Positions 45,808-54,395 of a DNA stretch of 64,000 nucleotides are shown piece by piece. The translations under genes and the position numbers were made by a program. Position 1 is the first letter of the stretch. Every line of letters starts with the position of its first letter. Source of the DNA: Gemmataceae bacterium (lineage in GTDB: Bacteria > Planctomycetota > Planctomycetia > Gemmatales > Gemmataceae); the NCBI GenBank assembly GCA_019636445.1, contig JAHBXO010000008.1, forward strand, positions 62,001-126,000, written 5' to 3'. The notes under the pieces were generated by a model that was not told where the DNA came from, searched no databases, and saw only the letters and a program-made list of their open reading frames with translations.

Positions 45808-46836
45808 ATGAACCGCGCCTCCTGGCTCCTCTTCGCTCTCTTCGCCGGTGCCGCTTCCGCGAACGGCCAGTCGCCGAAAAACCAGGTCGTCGTCCTCGAC
45901 GACGGCACCGTGCTCGAAGGCGTCGTGCAGACCGCGGACAAGATCGTCCGTGTTTCGCCGGTAAAGGGAGTCGCCCGAGTCGTCACGGCGGCGCAGGTGT
46001 CCTTCATCGGCGATTCGCGCGAGTCCGCCTATGACTTCGTCGCGAAGAACGTCGATGCGAACACGCCCGACGGCGCGCGACGCCTGGCCGTATGGTGCGA
46101 AAAGGCCGGCCTGCCGGACAAAGCTCTCGTTCACGCCAAATCCTACGCGGTCCTTGCGCCCAACGACTCCGCCGTACGGGACTGGATCGCCACTCTTGAA
46201 AAGCGGTCTACCACGAAGCCGGTTGAAACGAACCGATCGGCGACTTCCGTGCGGGCGCCCGTCGAACTCGCAAGTGGTTCGGCGGTCGCTTTCGCCGCGC
46301 GTATCCAACCGATTCTCTCGAATCAGTGCGCAAGCTGCCACGCCGCGAAAGATTATTCGGGAGCCTTTCAACTGGGCCGTGTCGCTCAGGGTTATGCAAA
46401 CCCGGAAGTTGCCGCGGCGAATCTCAAGGTGGCGACATCCCAACTCGAGGTCGATGATCCGGCCAACAGTCCTTTACTGAAGTACGCGCTTACGGCGCAC
46501 GGCGGGCAGAAACGACCTGCGTTCCCGAACCGCGACGCCATCGCCTATCGCCATCTCGAAGCGTGGGTGTTCGAGACGCTTCCGAAGAGGGATACGACGA
46601 GAGGCTTCGCGACAGAGTCGAAGCCCGCGGCCAAGCACGAACCGGTCGACGCGCCGACGGCGCTGCCCGGCGCTGTGGTCGGCGAGTTGGGGCGACCGGC
46701 GGTCGTTTCGACAGCGACCGTTCCCGCCCACGTCGTACCACGACCGGTACCCACGGTACCCAAGTCCGCCGCGAACGCGAACGACCCGTTCGACCCGACC
46801 GAGTTCAATCGTCGGCCCAAGTCGTCCGCAAAATAA
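45808..46836 (+). CDS. Secreted protein with c-type haem motif
   Basis: A 342-residue protein with signal peptide (MNRASWLLFALFAGAASA). Residues about 25-140 hold a small beta-rich part (VVVLDDGTVLEGVVQ) and a helical region. At about 160-260 is a planctomycete-type cytochrome-like domain with FAARIQPILSNQCASCH. The C-terminal 70 residues are Pro/Ala/Val-rich. An electron-transfer or haem-anchoring role in the periplasm is likely. Divergent from the FG-GAP gene, 125 bp apart; followed by 46851 after 14 bp. Confidence 0.72.
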   Translation: MNRASWLLFALFAGAASANGQSPKNQVVVLDDGTVLEGVVQTADKIVRVSPVKGVARVVTAAQVSFIGDSRESAYDFVAKNVDANTPDGARRLAVWCEKAGLPDKALVHAKSYAVLAPNDSAVRDWIATLEKRSTTKPVETNRSATSVRAPVELASGSAVAFAARIQPILSNQCASCHAAKDYSGAFQLGRVAQGYANPEVAAANLKVATSQLEVDDPANSPLLKYALTAHGGQKRPAFPNRDAIAYRHLEAWVFETLPKRDTTRGFATESKPAAKHEPVDAPTALPGAVVGELGRPAVVSTATVPAHVVPRPVPTVPKSAANANDPFDPTEFNRRPKSSAK

Positions 46837-46850
46837 CGTAACATGACGGC

Positions 46851-47753
46851 ATGGACTTCCTCGACCGATTCGCCGTACCGCTGCCTGTCCGGCCAGCGTC
46901 GTTTCAGATTCTCTTCGACGATCTTTCAGACCTGTCCGCCGATGGTTTGTCCGCGGCCCTGCGCGACTACCACCCGGAACTAGCCGCCGCAACCGTGGAA
47001 TTCGTATCGGCGGCGGCGTTTCCGGTCGACTCCATCGGCTTGGCCCCCGACGGCCCGCCACCGGCGATCCTCGGTCTCGCGGAGTGGGGCGAACATTCGA
47101 TCCGGCTCGTGGCGTACGACGCGCCCATGCCATCGAACGCCGTCGAAGCGTGCCTGAAACCCGCGCTCCTGCCGCCGGAATTTAAGGCCCGTGCCCGGGC
47201 ACACCGCGCCCACATCTTGCTCTATTACGCCGGCCGTGCCGCCGACCCGCTCGAACAGCGCGTCGCGCTCGGTTGCGTCGCCGGCTCGCTCGCGCACTTC
47301 GGTGCCATCGTCACCCTCAACGAGGAAGCCCGCGCCGCCATTGCCAGCTTCGCTCTCACCGCGGACGACGATGACGAGGACATGCTCGCCACGCTGCGCA
47401 CGCTCCCCGTGCCGTTCCTCTACGGCGGCTTTGCGAAAATGGAACTCACCGGCGTGCCCGGCGTCTGGATCCGCACGTTCGCGTCCCCGCGCATCGGCTT
47501 GCCCAACCTTGCCTATCATGCCGATGGCCACGCCGACGGCGAACGCGTCTTCCAACTCTTCGGTGCCGTGCTCGGCTACCTGCGCGAGACCGGCGTACCG
47601 CTCGAATCCGGTGAACGCATCGGCGTGGACGACGACCGTCAGCTCGCCGTCCGCGCCCCCGACGACCGCGAATGGTGGCTTGACGGCGATGGGCCGATGT
47701 GGGTTTTGGAAGAAATTCGGAACGCGGAATTCGGAATGCGGAGTCAAGAATGA
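46851..47753 (+). CDS. DUF4261-like hypothetical protein with repeat-encoded tail
   Basis: A 300-residue cytoplasmic-looking protein. The middle (KARARAHRAHILLYYAGRA, DPLEQRVALGCVAGSLAHFG) and the C-terminal FQLFGAVLGYLRETG fit DUF4261-type proteins of unknown function. The last 17 residues, EEIRNAEFGMRSQE and neighbours, are coded by a short degenerate repeat (ATTCGGAA units) and look like an accidental extension of the frame. The stop overlaps the next start by ATGA. Confidence 0.6.
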   Translation: MDFLDRFAVPLPVRPASFQILFDDLSDLSADGLSAALRDYHPELAAATVEFVSAAAFPVDSIGLAPDGPPPAILGLAEWGEHSIRLVAYDAPMPSNAVEACLKPALLPPEFKARARAHRAHILLYYAGRAADPLEQRVALGCVAGSLAHFGAIVTLNEEARAAIASFALTADDDDEDMLATLRTLPVPFLYGGFAKMELTGVPGVWIRTFASPRIGLPNLAYHADGHADGERVFQLFGAVLGYLRETGVPLESGERIGVDDDRQLAVRAPDDREWWLDGDGPMWVLEEIRNAEFGMRSQE

Positions 47754-48961
47754 AAACCAGCATGACGTTATTCGCGTTACTCGTGATTTCGTCGCCGGTG
47801 TTTGCCGGGTTGCACTATTCCGGGGAGACGCTCAACGCCCTGCCGGCGAAGTGGCGCGGCTTCCTCACGGATCACCGCGCGCTGCGGCTGCTCGCCGCCC
47901 CGAAGGCGGCATCGATCGTCGCCGAGACCTACGCCGAAGCGTTGAACAAGCTGGAAGGGGCGGTCCGCACGCGGAAGCTCTCGGCCGACGAGACCGCCGA
48001 CCTGGGCGCGATACTCGTCCGTCTTGGCAAACCCGATCAGGCGGTCGAACTCCTACGCCCGGCGGCGCGCCAGCACCCCCGGCACTTCCGCCTCGCGGCG
48101 AACCTCGGCACCGCGTGGCAGCTTGCCGGGGACCTCGAACAGGCCGAACTCGCCCTCGCCGACGCGCTCGAACTCGCTCCCGCCGAATTGCGCTCCGCCG
48201 AGGCCGCCCACCTCAAACTCGTCCGGCTCCGCCGCAAGGAAGGCAAGGCACCGGCCGATGCCCCGGATGCGCTCTTCGAGAAATCGCCCGACGCCGCCGT
48301 CGTCCAGCGGCTCGCCCTTTGGCTCCCGGCCGACGGTCGCATCCTCTGGCAACTCGCCGAAATCGCTCACGCCGCCGGCGACCTCCGCACCGCCGCCGCC
48401 ATGCTCGACGGCTGTGTCGTCGAGTTCGGCATGAAGTCCGAAACGCTGCGGAAAAAACGGATAGAGTGGCGCGCCGCCGTCGACGAGCTGGACCGCCGCG
48501 GTCACAATACCGCCGATCGTGGCACCCTCGCCTTCAAGTCAACGCGCCCGATCGCGCGGACCTTCGACGAATCCCGTCTTCCGGCTATCAACCCGAACGG
48601 CCCGACCGAACTGCCCTGGCCCGCGCTCGCGGAAACGACGCTCGGCAAGGCGTTCACGCCCAAACACCTGAAGTTCGTCGATGCGCTCGACGGCAAATCG
48701 GTGTCGATCGTGGGCCATGTCCGCCCCACGACCGCGGACACCGAACTGACCGCGTTTTTGTTTACCGAGTTTCCGATCGGCTGCTGGTTTTGTGAACTGC
48801 CGGAACCGACGGGTCTGATCGCCGTGGAACTGGCCGATGGAAAGACGACGGACGCGGTCAAGACGCCCGTGAAGGTGACGGGAACGCTCAAGTTGAATCG
48901 CAACGACCCGGAGGCTTACCTCTTCTCGATCGTCGAAGCCCGCGTCGGCGCGGCGGATTGA
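47750..48961 (+). CDS. Secreted TPR-type protein of unknown function
   Basis: A 403-residue protein starting at 47750 with signal peptide MKTSMTLFALLVISSPVFAG. Residues about 60-210 contain TPR-like helices (LGAILVRLGKPDQAVELLRP, LAANLGTAWQLAGDLEQAE, LWQLAEIAHAAGDLRTAAA). The C-terminal 130 residues form a beta-domain with SVSIVGHVRPTT and TVKVTGTLKL-like strands, and a GCWFCELPEP motif. Both parts suggest protein binding. Its ATGA overlap with the preceding gene points to translational coupling. It converges on the PQQ gene with 4 bp between. Confidence 0.6.
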   Translation: MKTSMTLFALLVISSPVFAGLHYSGETLNALPAKWRGFLTDHRALRLLAAPKAASIVAETYAEALNKLEGAVRTRKLSADETADLGAILVRLGKPDQAVELLRPAARQHPRHFRLAANLGTAWQLAGDLEQAELALADALELAPAELRSAEAAHLKLVRLRRKEGKAPADAPDALFEKSPDAAVVQRLALWLPADGRILWQLAEIAHAAGDLRTAAAMLDGCVVEFGMKSETLRKKRIEWRAAVDELDRRGHNTADRGTLAFKSTRPIARTFDESRLPAINPNGPTELPWPALAETTLGKAFTPKHLKFVDALDGKSVSIVGHVRPTTADTELTAFLFTEFPIGCWFCELPEPTGLIAVELADGKTTDAVKTPVKVTGTLKLNRNDPEAYLFSIVEARVGAAD

Positions 48962-48965
48962 CCGG

Positions 48966-51900
48966 TCACTCCGCCGGATTTGGTAGCAGGATCACGGAAC
49001 CATCGAGCATCGGCACCATTAGCATCTTTCCGTTGCCGACCGGTGTGGCAGGCTGGCGAGGCAACAGGTCCGCGTTCTCGGAGCGGATCGAACCCAGCTT
49101 GTCGCCGGTTGTCTGATCGTAAGCCACGATTCCGCCACCGATGTCGGTGACGAGAAACGCGGACTTGTGAGCAACGATGCCGAGCGTGTCTGCGGCCCCG
49201 AGGCGGCGGGCGATCCAGATTGGTTTGTCGGCTGCGGGTGCGATGGCGACGATGTGGCGGTTCTCCACGGAGTAGGCGACGACCAGCCCGGCCGGCCCCC
49301 TTCCAACCACGAACCCCGTACTCGGTTTCCCGGCGGGGATGGAATTGTCCGGGTCCTCCTTGTCGGTACGCCAGCGGCGCATCGGTTCGCCGACGGCGTC
49401 GCCATCGTACATCCAAACGTTGCCGGCGGGATCGGCGACGAAGAGCCGACGCTCGTTCGCGCCGATCGATACGAGCAGCGGCGCGAAGGGAATCCGTTCG
49501 CGGAGGATCCAGGGCCCGGCCACCGCCTTCCAGTCGGTGGCCGTCGTCCATTTCCATCGCGTGACGCGCCCCCCGCCGTCGGTCGCGAGGAATTCGTCGT
49601 TGGAGAAGGAGGAGACGTGGCACGGTTCGGAGGCTGGCACGCCCTCCCCGCGCCACATCGGCCCTTGCAGGAGCTTGGTCGCGCCGGGTTCAAAGCGGTA
49701 AAGGAAGCCGTCGGCGCAGGGGAAGACGACGCCCTTGCCGGTCGGCACGGGGGCACCGGCGAGTTTGTCGGCGAGCTGAACGAGTTCGTCCGGGTCGGCT
49801 TTTCCGCTGCCAATTCGTCGGACGCGCAATCGCAGCGAGTCCTTCTCGCCGCGCTCGGCGACGAGTGCCCAGAGGGTCTGGCCATCCTCCGTCGCGCAGA
49901 CTTTCGCCGGGGCGATCGGTTCGGCGGTCGGTGGCGCGAGGGTCCACGCCGATTGTGCCGTGGTCGTCGAGCGGGAGAACGAATCGAGCGCGGCGTTGGG
50001 CACGGCGTAGACGCCGGCGTCCTCGTCAGCGAGGAGGTTTGCGTCTCCGAGGGGGATGGGCCGGGCGGGCGGGGCGAGCCCGAGCTTGCGCTGCCAGCGC
50101 GGCCGACCGTCTCGCGTGTCGAACGCCAGGGCGCGAACCCCGTCGGAATCGTCGGATCGCACGACCACGAACGCGATCTCGCGTGCGAGATTCAGTTGTG
50201 GCGACTGCACGGGGATCCCGGCCGTCAACGGCAGCCCCGCGGTGTTCACCATCAAGCCGAGCTGTGGGGACACGCCCAGACGGAGCCGGTGCAGTTTCGA
50301 ACGGGACAGCGCCCAATATGTATCTTCCTCCGCGGAGATACTCAGTCCGGCTATCGGCATCTTTGGATCGGTTGGCAGCGGCACGGACGGGATCGCGTAG
50401 ATGTTCGCGTCCAGGTTGCCTGGCTGGTTCGTTCCGAACAGCCCGAACGCGCCCGAATCGGTGACAACGGCGACGCGCTCGCCGTCGGTGTGCGGCGGGA
50501 AGACGACGTGACCGGACATGGTGACGGAGCCGGCGAGTGGCGGCGCGATCTCCGGCGGGCCGACGGCGGGATCGAACGCTTCGGCCGGCGTGATGGGGAA
50601 TCCGCGCAGCCGCGTCGTCTGCGTGCCGTCGGTTTGCGCGAGGATCAGGTAGCGGTTCGCCTTCGACTCGCCGGCCGGGCCGGTGATGACCGGCGGCACC
50701 TTGAGCGAGAGGTCGGGGTGATCGGTGGAAAGGACCTGCACACAGCGCACCGGCTGGCGATTGCCTTCGGAATCGTAAGGTTCGGTCTGAATGGCGAAGA
50801 CGCGACGGGCCTCGGCGGCGACGAAGATCGTACCCGACCCCGGCTGGCGGACGCCGCCCGGCCCGATGCGCTGGCGAAGCTGGATTCGGCTCAGTCGGCT
50901 GCCGGTGCCGGCATCGATCTCGACGACCGTGCCGAGTTCGTCTCGCAATGGCAGGTAGACGCGACTGTTGACCACGATCGGCCGCCCGGCAATGGGGGCT
51001 TCGAGGGGCTGGAACCACTTCGGTTCCCCGGTTCGGGCCGCGAAAGCTGCCAGTCCGAATCCGCTCCGGTCGATCGGTACGAGAACCAGTTCGGGAATGC
51101 CCGGTCGTTCCGACACGCGTGCCGGAACATCCTTAATCGACCGCCCGACCCGTATTGCCCACAACAGGTTCCCGCTCGGCGGGTCGAACGCGTACAGGAT
51201 TCCCCGCGCCGTGGCAAAGAACACCTCGGGCGGCGCATCCGGCGGCACGATGACTGGCAGCGTCGATTGACCGACCGGCGATGCCGTGAAGAGGAGTCCG
51301 CCGGCCGTGTCCGCGGGCATCTCCTGCGGCGGTCGGAAGTCCACGATTCCGCGGATCAGCCGACGAAGTTCCGCCTTCGCCTCGACGATCAGTTGCAGGG
51401 CTTCGGCGTCGGTCTCGAAACGGTGCTGCTTGAGGCTCGCGACGAACTCGGCGATGCGTTGGTCCGTCGGCTCCTTCGCGAGATCGCGATAGGGATCGAT
51501 GACGCCGAGGCGTTCGCGTTCGCGCAGGAACAGCGCGGTCAGATCCTCGAAGCGCTTGCGCTGATCGTCCAGCGGCTTCACGTCCTTGATGCGGTATTTC
51601 TCGACAAGCGGGATGAGCCGCCGGCCCTTGTCCACCGACTCCTCGGCGGCGTCGAGCAGTTCCCGCTTCGCCCGTTTCGGCAGGAAGTTCTTGTGGTTCC
51701 AGTCGGCGTTGTCCGCGTAGGCGTCCACGACCTTGCGGCCGGCCTCGAAGACGTCGTACCCATAGCCAGTGTCAGTCGGCTTCGCGAGCGGCGAGTCGCC
51801 GTACTCCTTCAGGAACTCCTCGAACTTCTTCTGCCCCTCGCCGGGGTTTTCCCGGATGATGACCGTGGAAACCGTTGTGTGGACGTCGCTGAGTTTGCCG

Positions 51901-52712
51901 AAGAAGACGTACTTCGCGATCTCCTCGCTGGCGGGGAAGTCCGTCTGGAGTTGGTCGTAGAGCTTCTTCGCCTCGACGTAGCCCTGGTTCTTGAATTCCT
52001 TGTCGGCCTTCTCGACGAGCATCTTCTCCTTGTTGATTTCGTTGAGGTACTGCTGGACGACGGCATAGACGATGGTACCGAAGACGGCGAGGATCAAGCC
52101 GAGCAGCGCCCACATCCAGACGCCGTACCCGCGGCGGGGCTTGATGCCGAAATCCTCTTCGCTGTCGGTTTCGTCGCGGCGGGGTTTCTTGCGTTCGGTC
52201 GGTGCTTCGACCGGGACGGGCGGCGGGGCTTGTCGGCGCCAGTTCGCCTCGCGCGGGGAATCGACGACTTCCGCCACCACGTCGGCCATGACTTCTGGCG
52301 CCGCCTCGGGGCCGATATCGAACCGGGTCGGTTCGAGACCCTGTGGCGCCTTCGGTGCCTTTGGTGCCTTTGGTGCCTTCGGCGAGCGGCGCGGCCGATC
52401 GACCGGTTCGGGCGCGGGTCCGGCCGATTCGCCTTCCAGAATTGGTACCAACGGTTCGTCCTGAATGCGCGATTCCGGTAGCGGTTTGGGATCGTCCGTC
52501 AGGATCGGTTCGAGAAGTTCCGTCACGACGGTAGGTGCCGATTCTCCTTCGAGGATCGGCACGAGGGGTTCTTCAACCGCAGGCGGAGCGACGGCGCGGA
52601 CCGTGAAGATCTCCCGGCAGTCCCCGTTCGGGCACCGCATGGATTTCCCGGCGAGGTCGGGTTGGAGATTGAACCGGCTTTCGCAATGCGGACATTCAAC
52701 GACAATCGTCAC
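48966..52712 (-). CDS. Zinc-ribbon, transmembrane and PQQ-propeller protein
   Basis: A 1248-residue membrane protein with a GTG start at 52710-52712. The N-terminus is an MJ0042-type zinc ribbon (CPHC at 7-10, CPNGDC at 27-32). A low-complexity region follows, with two copies of EPLVPILEGES and four KAP units. One membrane helix lies at about 196-219 (VWMWALLGLILAVFGTIVYA). Outside are a TPR-like helical part and a PQQ/WD-like propeller (GGLLFTASPVGQSTLPVIVP, FFATARGILYAFDP). It probably links a cytoplasmic metal-binding head to a periplasmic binding domain; function unknown. Confidence 0.7.
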   Translation of the reverse strand: MTIVVECPHCESRFNLQPDLAGKSMRCPNGDCREIFTVRAVAPPAVEEPLVPILEGESAPTVVTELLEPILTDDPKPLPESRIQDEPLVPILEGESAGPAPEPVDRPRRSPKAPKAPKAPKAPQGLEPTRFDIGPEAAPEVMADVVAEVVDSPREANWRRQAPPPVPVEAPTERKKPRRDETDSEEDFGIKPRRGYGVWMWALLGLILAVFGTIVYAVVQQYLNEINKEKMLVEKADKEFKNQGYVEAKKLYDQLQTDFPASEEIAKYVFFGKLSDVHTTVSTVIIRENPGEGQKKFEEFLKEYGDSPLAKPTDTGYGYDVFEAGRKVVDAYADNADWNHKNFLPKRAKRELLDAAEESVDKGRRLIPLVEKYRIKDVKPLDDQRKRFEDLTALFLRERERLGVIDPYRDLAKEPTDQRIAEFVASLKQHRFETDAEALQLIVEAKAELRRLIRGIVDFRPPQEMPADTAGGLLFTASPVGQSTLPVIVPPDAPPEVFFATARGILYAFDPPSGNLLWAIRVGRSIKDVPARVSERPGIPELVLVPIDRSGFGLAAFAARTGEPKWFQPLEAPIAGRPIVVNSRVYLPLRDELGTVVEIDAGTGSRLSRIQLRQRIGPGGVRQPGSGTIFVAAEARRVFAIQTEPYDSEGNRQPVRCVQVLSTDHPDLSLKVPPVITGPAGESKANRYLILAQTDGTQTTRLRGFPITPAEAFDPAVGPPEIAPPLAGSVTMSGHVVFPPHTDGERVAVVTDSGAFGLFGTNQPGNLDANIYAIPSVPLPTDPKMPIAGLSISAEEDTYWALSRSKLHRLRLGVSPQLGLMVNTAGLPLTAGIPVQSPQLNLAREIAFVVVRSDDSDGVRALAFDTRDGRPRWQRKLGLAPPARPIPLGDANLLADEDAGVYAVPNAALDSFSRSTTTAQSAWTLAPPTAEPIAPAKVCATEDGQTLWALVAERGEKDSLRLRVRRIGSGKADPDELVQLADKLAGAPVPTGKGVVFPCADGFLYRFEPGATKLLQGPMWRGEGVPASEPCHVSSFSNDEFLATDGGGRVTRWKWTTATDWKAVAGPWILRERIPFAPLLVSIGANERRLFVADPAGNVWMYDGDAVGEPMRRWRTDKEDPDNSIPAGKPSTGFVVGRGPAGLVVAYSVENRHIVAIAPAADKPIWIARRLGAADTLGIVAHKSAFLVTDIGGGIVAYDQTTGDKLGSIRSENADLLPRQPATPVGNGKMLMVPMLDGSVILLPNPAE

Positions 52713-52808
52713 GGCGAATCCCCGACCAAAGACGTGCGGGAGGCGGCCACGGTAAAAGTTTACGCGAAACCGTCGACGGACGAAATGGCGAATCCCGCGG
52801 ATCGGGAC

Positions 52809-54383
52809 TCAGCGTGCGGCCGGAGCCTTCACGACCGGCGGGATGTGGGGCGCGGAGTGGCGGGCGCGGTCCCAGACCATTTGCGGGTACAGGCCGATTG
52901 CGAGCGTGGCGACGGCACAGACCACCGCCGCGAATAACGCGGAACCGCCACGACCGGGAGCCTCGGGTCGCAGTGGGCTGCGGAGGAATACGGCCCCGAG
53001 GATGCGAAGGTACACCACCGCGCCGATGGCCGCGTTGATCGCGGCGACCACGACAAGGATCCGGTAGGCGGTGCCCATGCCGTTCACGGTGGGGGCGTCG
53101 AACAGGCCCACGAAGAGGGCCAATTTGCCGGAGAATCCGGCGGTCAGTGGCATGCCGACCATGCTCAGCAGGGCGATGAGCAGGACGGCGGCTGACACGG
53201 GATGGGTGCGGTGGAGGCCGGCAAGGTCGTCGACCGATTCGGCGCCGCCCTCATCGTCGGATCGGTGGATCAGAACCGCGAAGACCGCGAGGGTCATGAG
53301 GGCATAGGCGACGAGGTAGAAGAGGATCGCGTCGAAGCCGTTCGAGTAGCGGGGCCGGTCGTCGCCGGTGAAGGCGGTGGCCGTCACGAGGCCGAGGAGC
53401 ATATAGCCGGCGTGCGCGACGCCGGAATAGGCGAGGACACGCTTGAGGTTGTCTTGGAGGAGCGCCATCGCGTTACCGAGCGTCATGGTCGCCGCGGCGA
53501 GCACCCAGAACATCAGGGGTACCTGCGTAGCGACGGGGAAGGGCAGGTCGCCGAACGGCCGTTGATTCAAACCGAACAGGTTCGCGAGCGCGAAGAACCC
53601 GGCGATCTTCGGGAGGACGGCGAGTTGGGCGGCGACGGACGTCGGCGCGCCCTGATAGACGTCCGGGGCGTAGTAATGGAACGGCACGGCTGTGATTCGG
53701 AACGCAATTCCGGCGACGGCGAACACGGCCGCGAGCACGCCGAGGGGCGAGATCGCCTGCGCGTTCGCGGTGGCGAAGGCCGATCCGATCGCGGTGAGGT
53801 TCGTGCTGCCAGCGAGACCGTAGAGGTAGCTGAACCCGAACAGGGTCACGGCCGACGACAAAACACTGAGGAGAAAGTACTTGACCGCGGCTTCCTGCCC
53901 CGGCTTGCCGCGCGTGGGCAAGTAGAGCAGGACGTAGGTCGGGATGCTGATCATTTCGAGGGCGAGGTACAGAAACACGAGATCGTTGGAGCGGGCGACC
54001 AACGACGTGCCGGCGAGCGCGACGAGCAGGCAGCCGAAGTATTCGGCGGCGATTCCCCGTGTTTCACGTAGCGAGAGGAAAACGAGGACGAACCCGACGC
54101 CCATCACCAGCCAGCGAGCGAAGACGGCGGCCGGTCCCGCCAGGATCGGCGTGTAGACGGCGGGGGCCGTGACGGCGGGCAGGGCGGCGTCTTCAAGGAA
54201 CGCGAGGGCTGCCGCGGCGGTCAGTCCGCCGAGTGCGATCACGGCGTGCAGGAAGCGGTTTGACGCGAACAGTCCGGCCAGGAAGAGCAGGCACGCGGTG
54301 CCCACGAGCGCGATCTCGGGCAGGACCAGCTCGAAAAGCCCGGTCAAAGCATGGATCCGCGCGGGGTCGGTCAGCGGGTTCAC
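52809..54383 (-). CDS. nuoN: NADH-quinone oxidoreductase subunit N
   Basis: A 524-residue antiporter-like membrane subunit of complex I, starting with GTG at 54381-54383. It has about 14 helices with EMISIPTYVLLYL (essential Glu), AVKYFLLSVLSSAVTLFGFS (conserved Lys) and IAFRITAVPFHYYAPDVYQGAP. It pumps protons in the distal arm. Last gene of the nuo run here, 12 bp after nuoM. No clear terminator is seen in the 96 bp before the PQQ gene. Confidence 0.95.
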   Translation of the reverse strand: MNPLTDPARIHALTGLFELVLPEIALVGTACLLFLAGLFASNRFLHAVIALGGLTAAAALAFLEDAALPAVTAPAVYTPILAGPAAVFARWLVMGVGFVLVFLSLRETRGIAAEYFGCLLVALAGTSLVARSNDLVFLYLALEMISIPTYVLLYLPTRGKPGQEAAVKYFLLSVLSSAVTLFGFSYLYGLAGSTNLTAIGSAFATANAQAISPLGVLAAVFAVAGIAFRITAVPFHYYAPDVYQGAPTSVAAQLAVLPKIAGFFALANLFGLNQRPFGDLPFPVATQVPLMFWVLAAATMTLGNAMALLQDNLKRVLAYSGVAHAGYMLLGLVTATAFTGDDRPRYSNGFDAILFYLVAYALMTLAVFAVLIHRSDDEGGAESVDDLAGLHRTHPVSAAVLLIALLSMVGMPLTAGFSGKLALFVGLFDAPTVNGMGTAYRILVVVAAINAAIGAVVYLRILGAVFLRSPLRPEAPGRGGSALFAAVVCAVATLAIGLYPQMVWDRARHSAPHIPPVVKAPAAR

Positions 54384-54395
54384 TCGTCGGTCTCG

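Noticed and set aside
49167-52481. Open frame of 1104 codons on the plus strand
   Set aside because: It is antisense to the zinc-ribbon/PQQ gene, which has clear domains; composition typical of antisense shadow.
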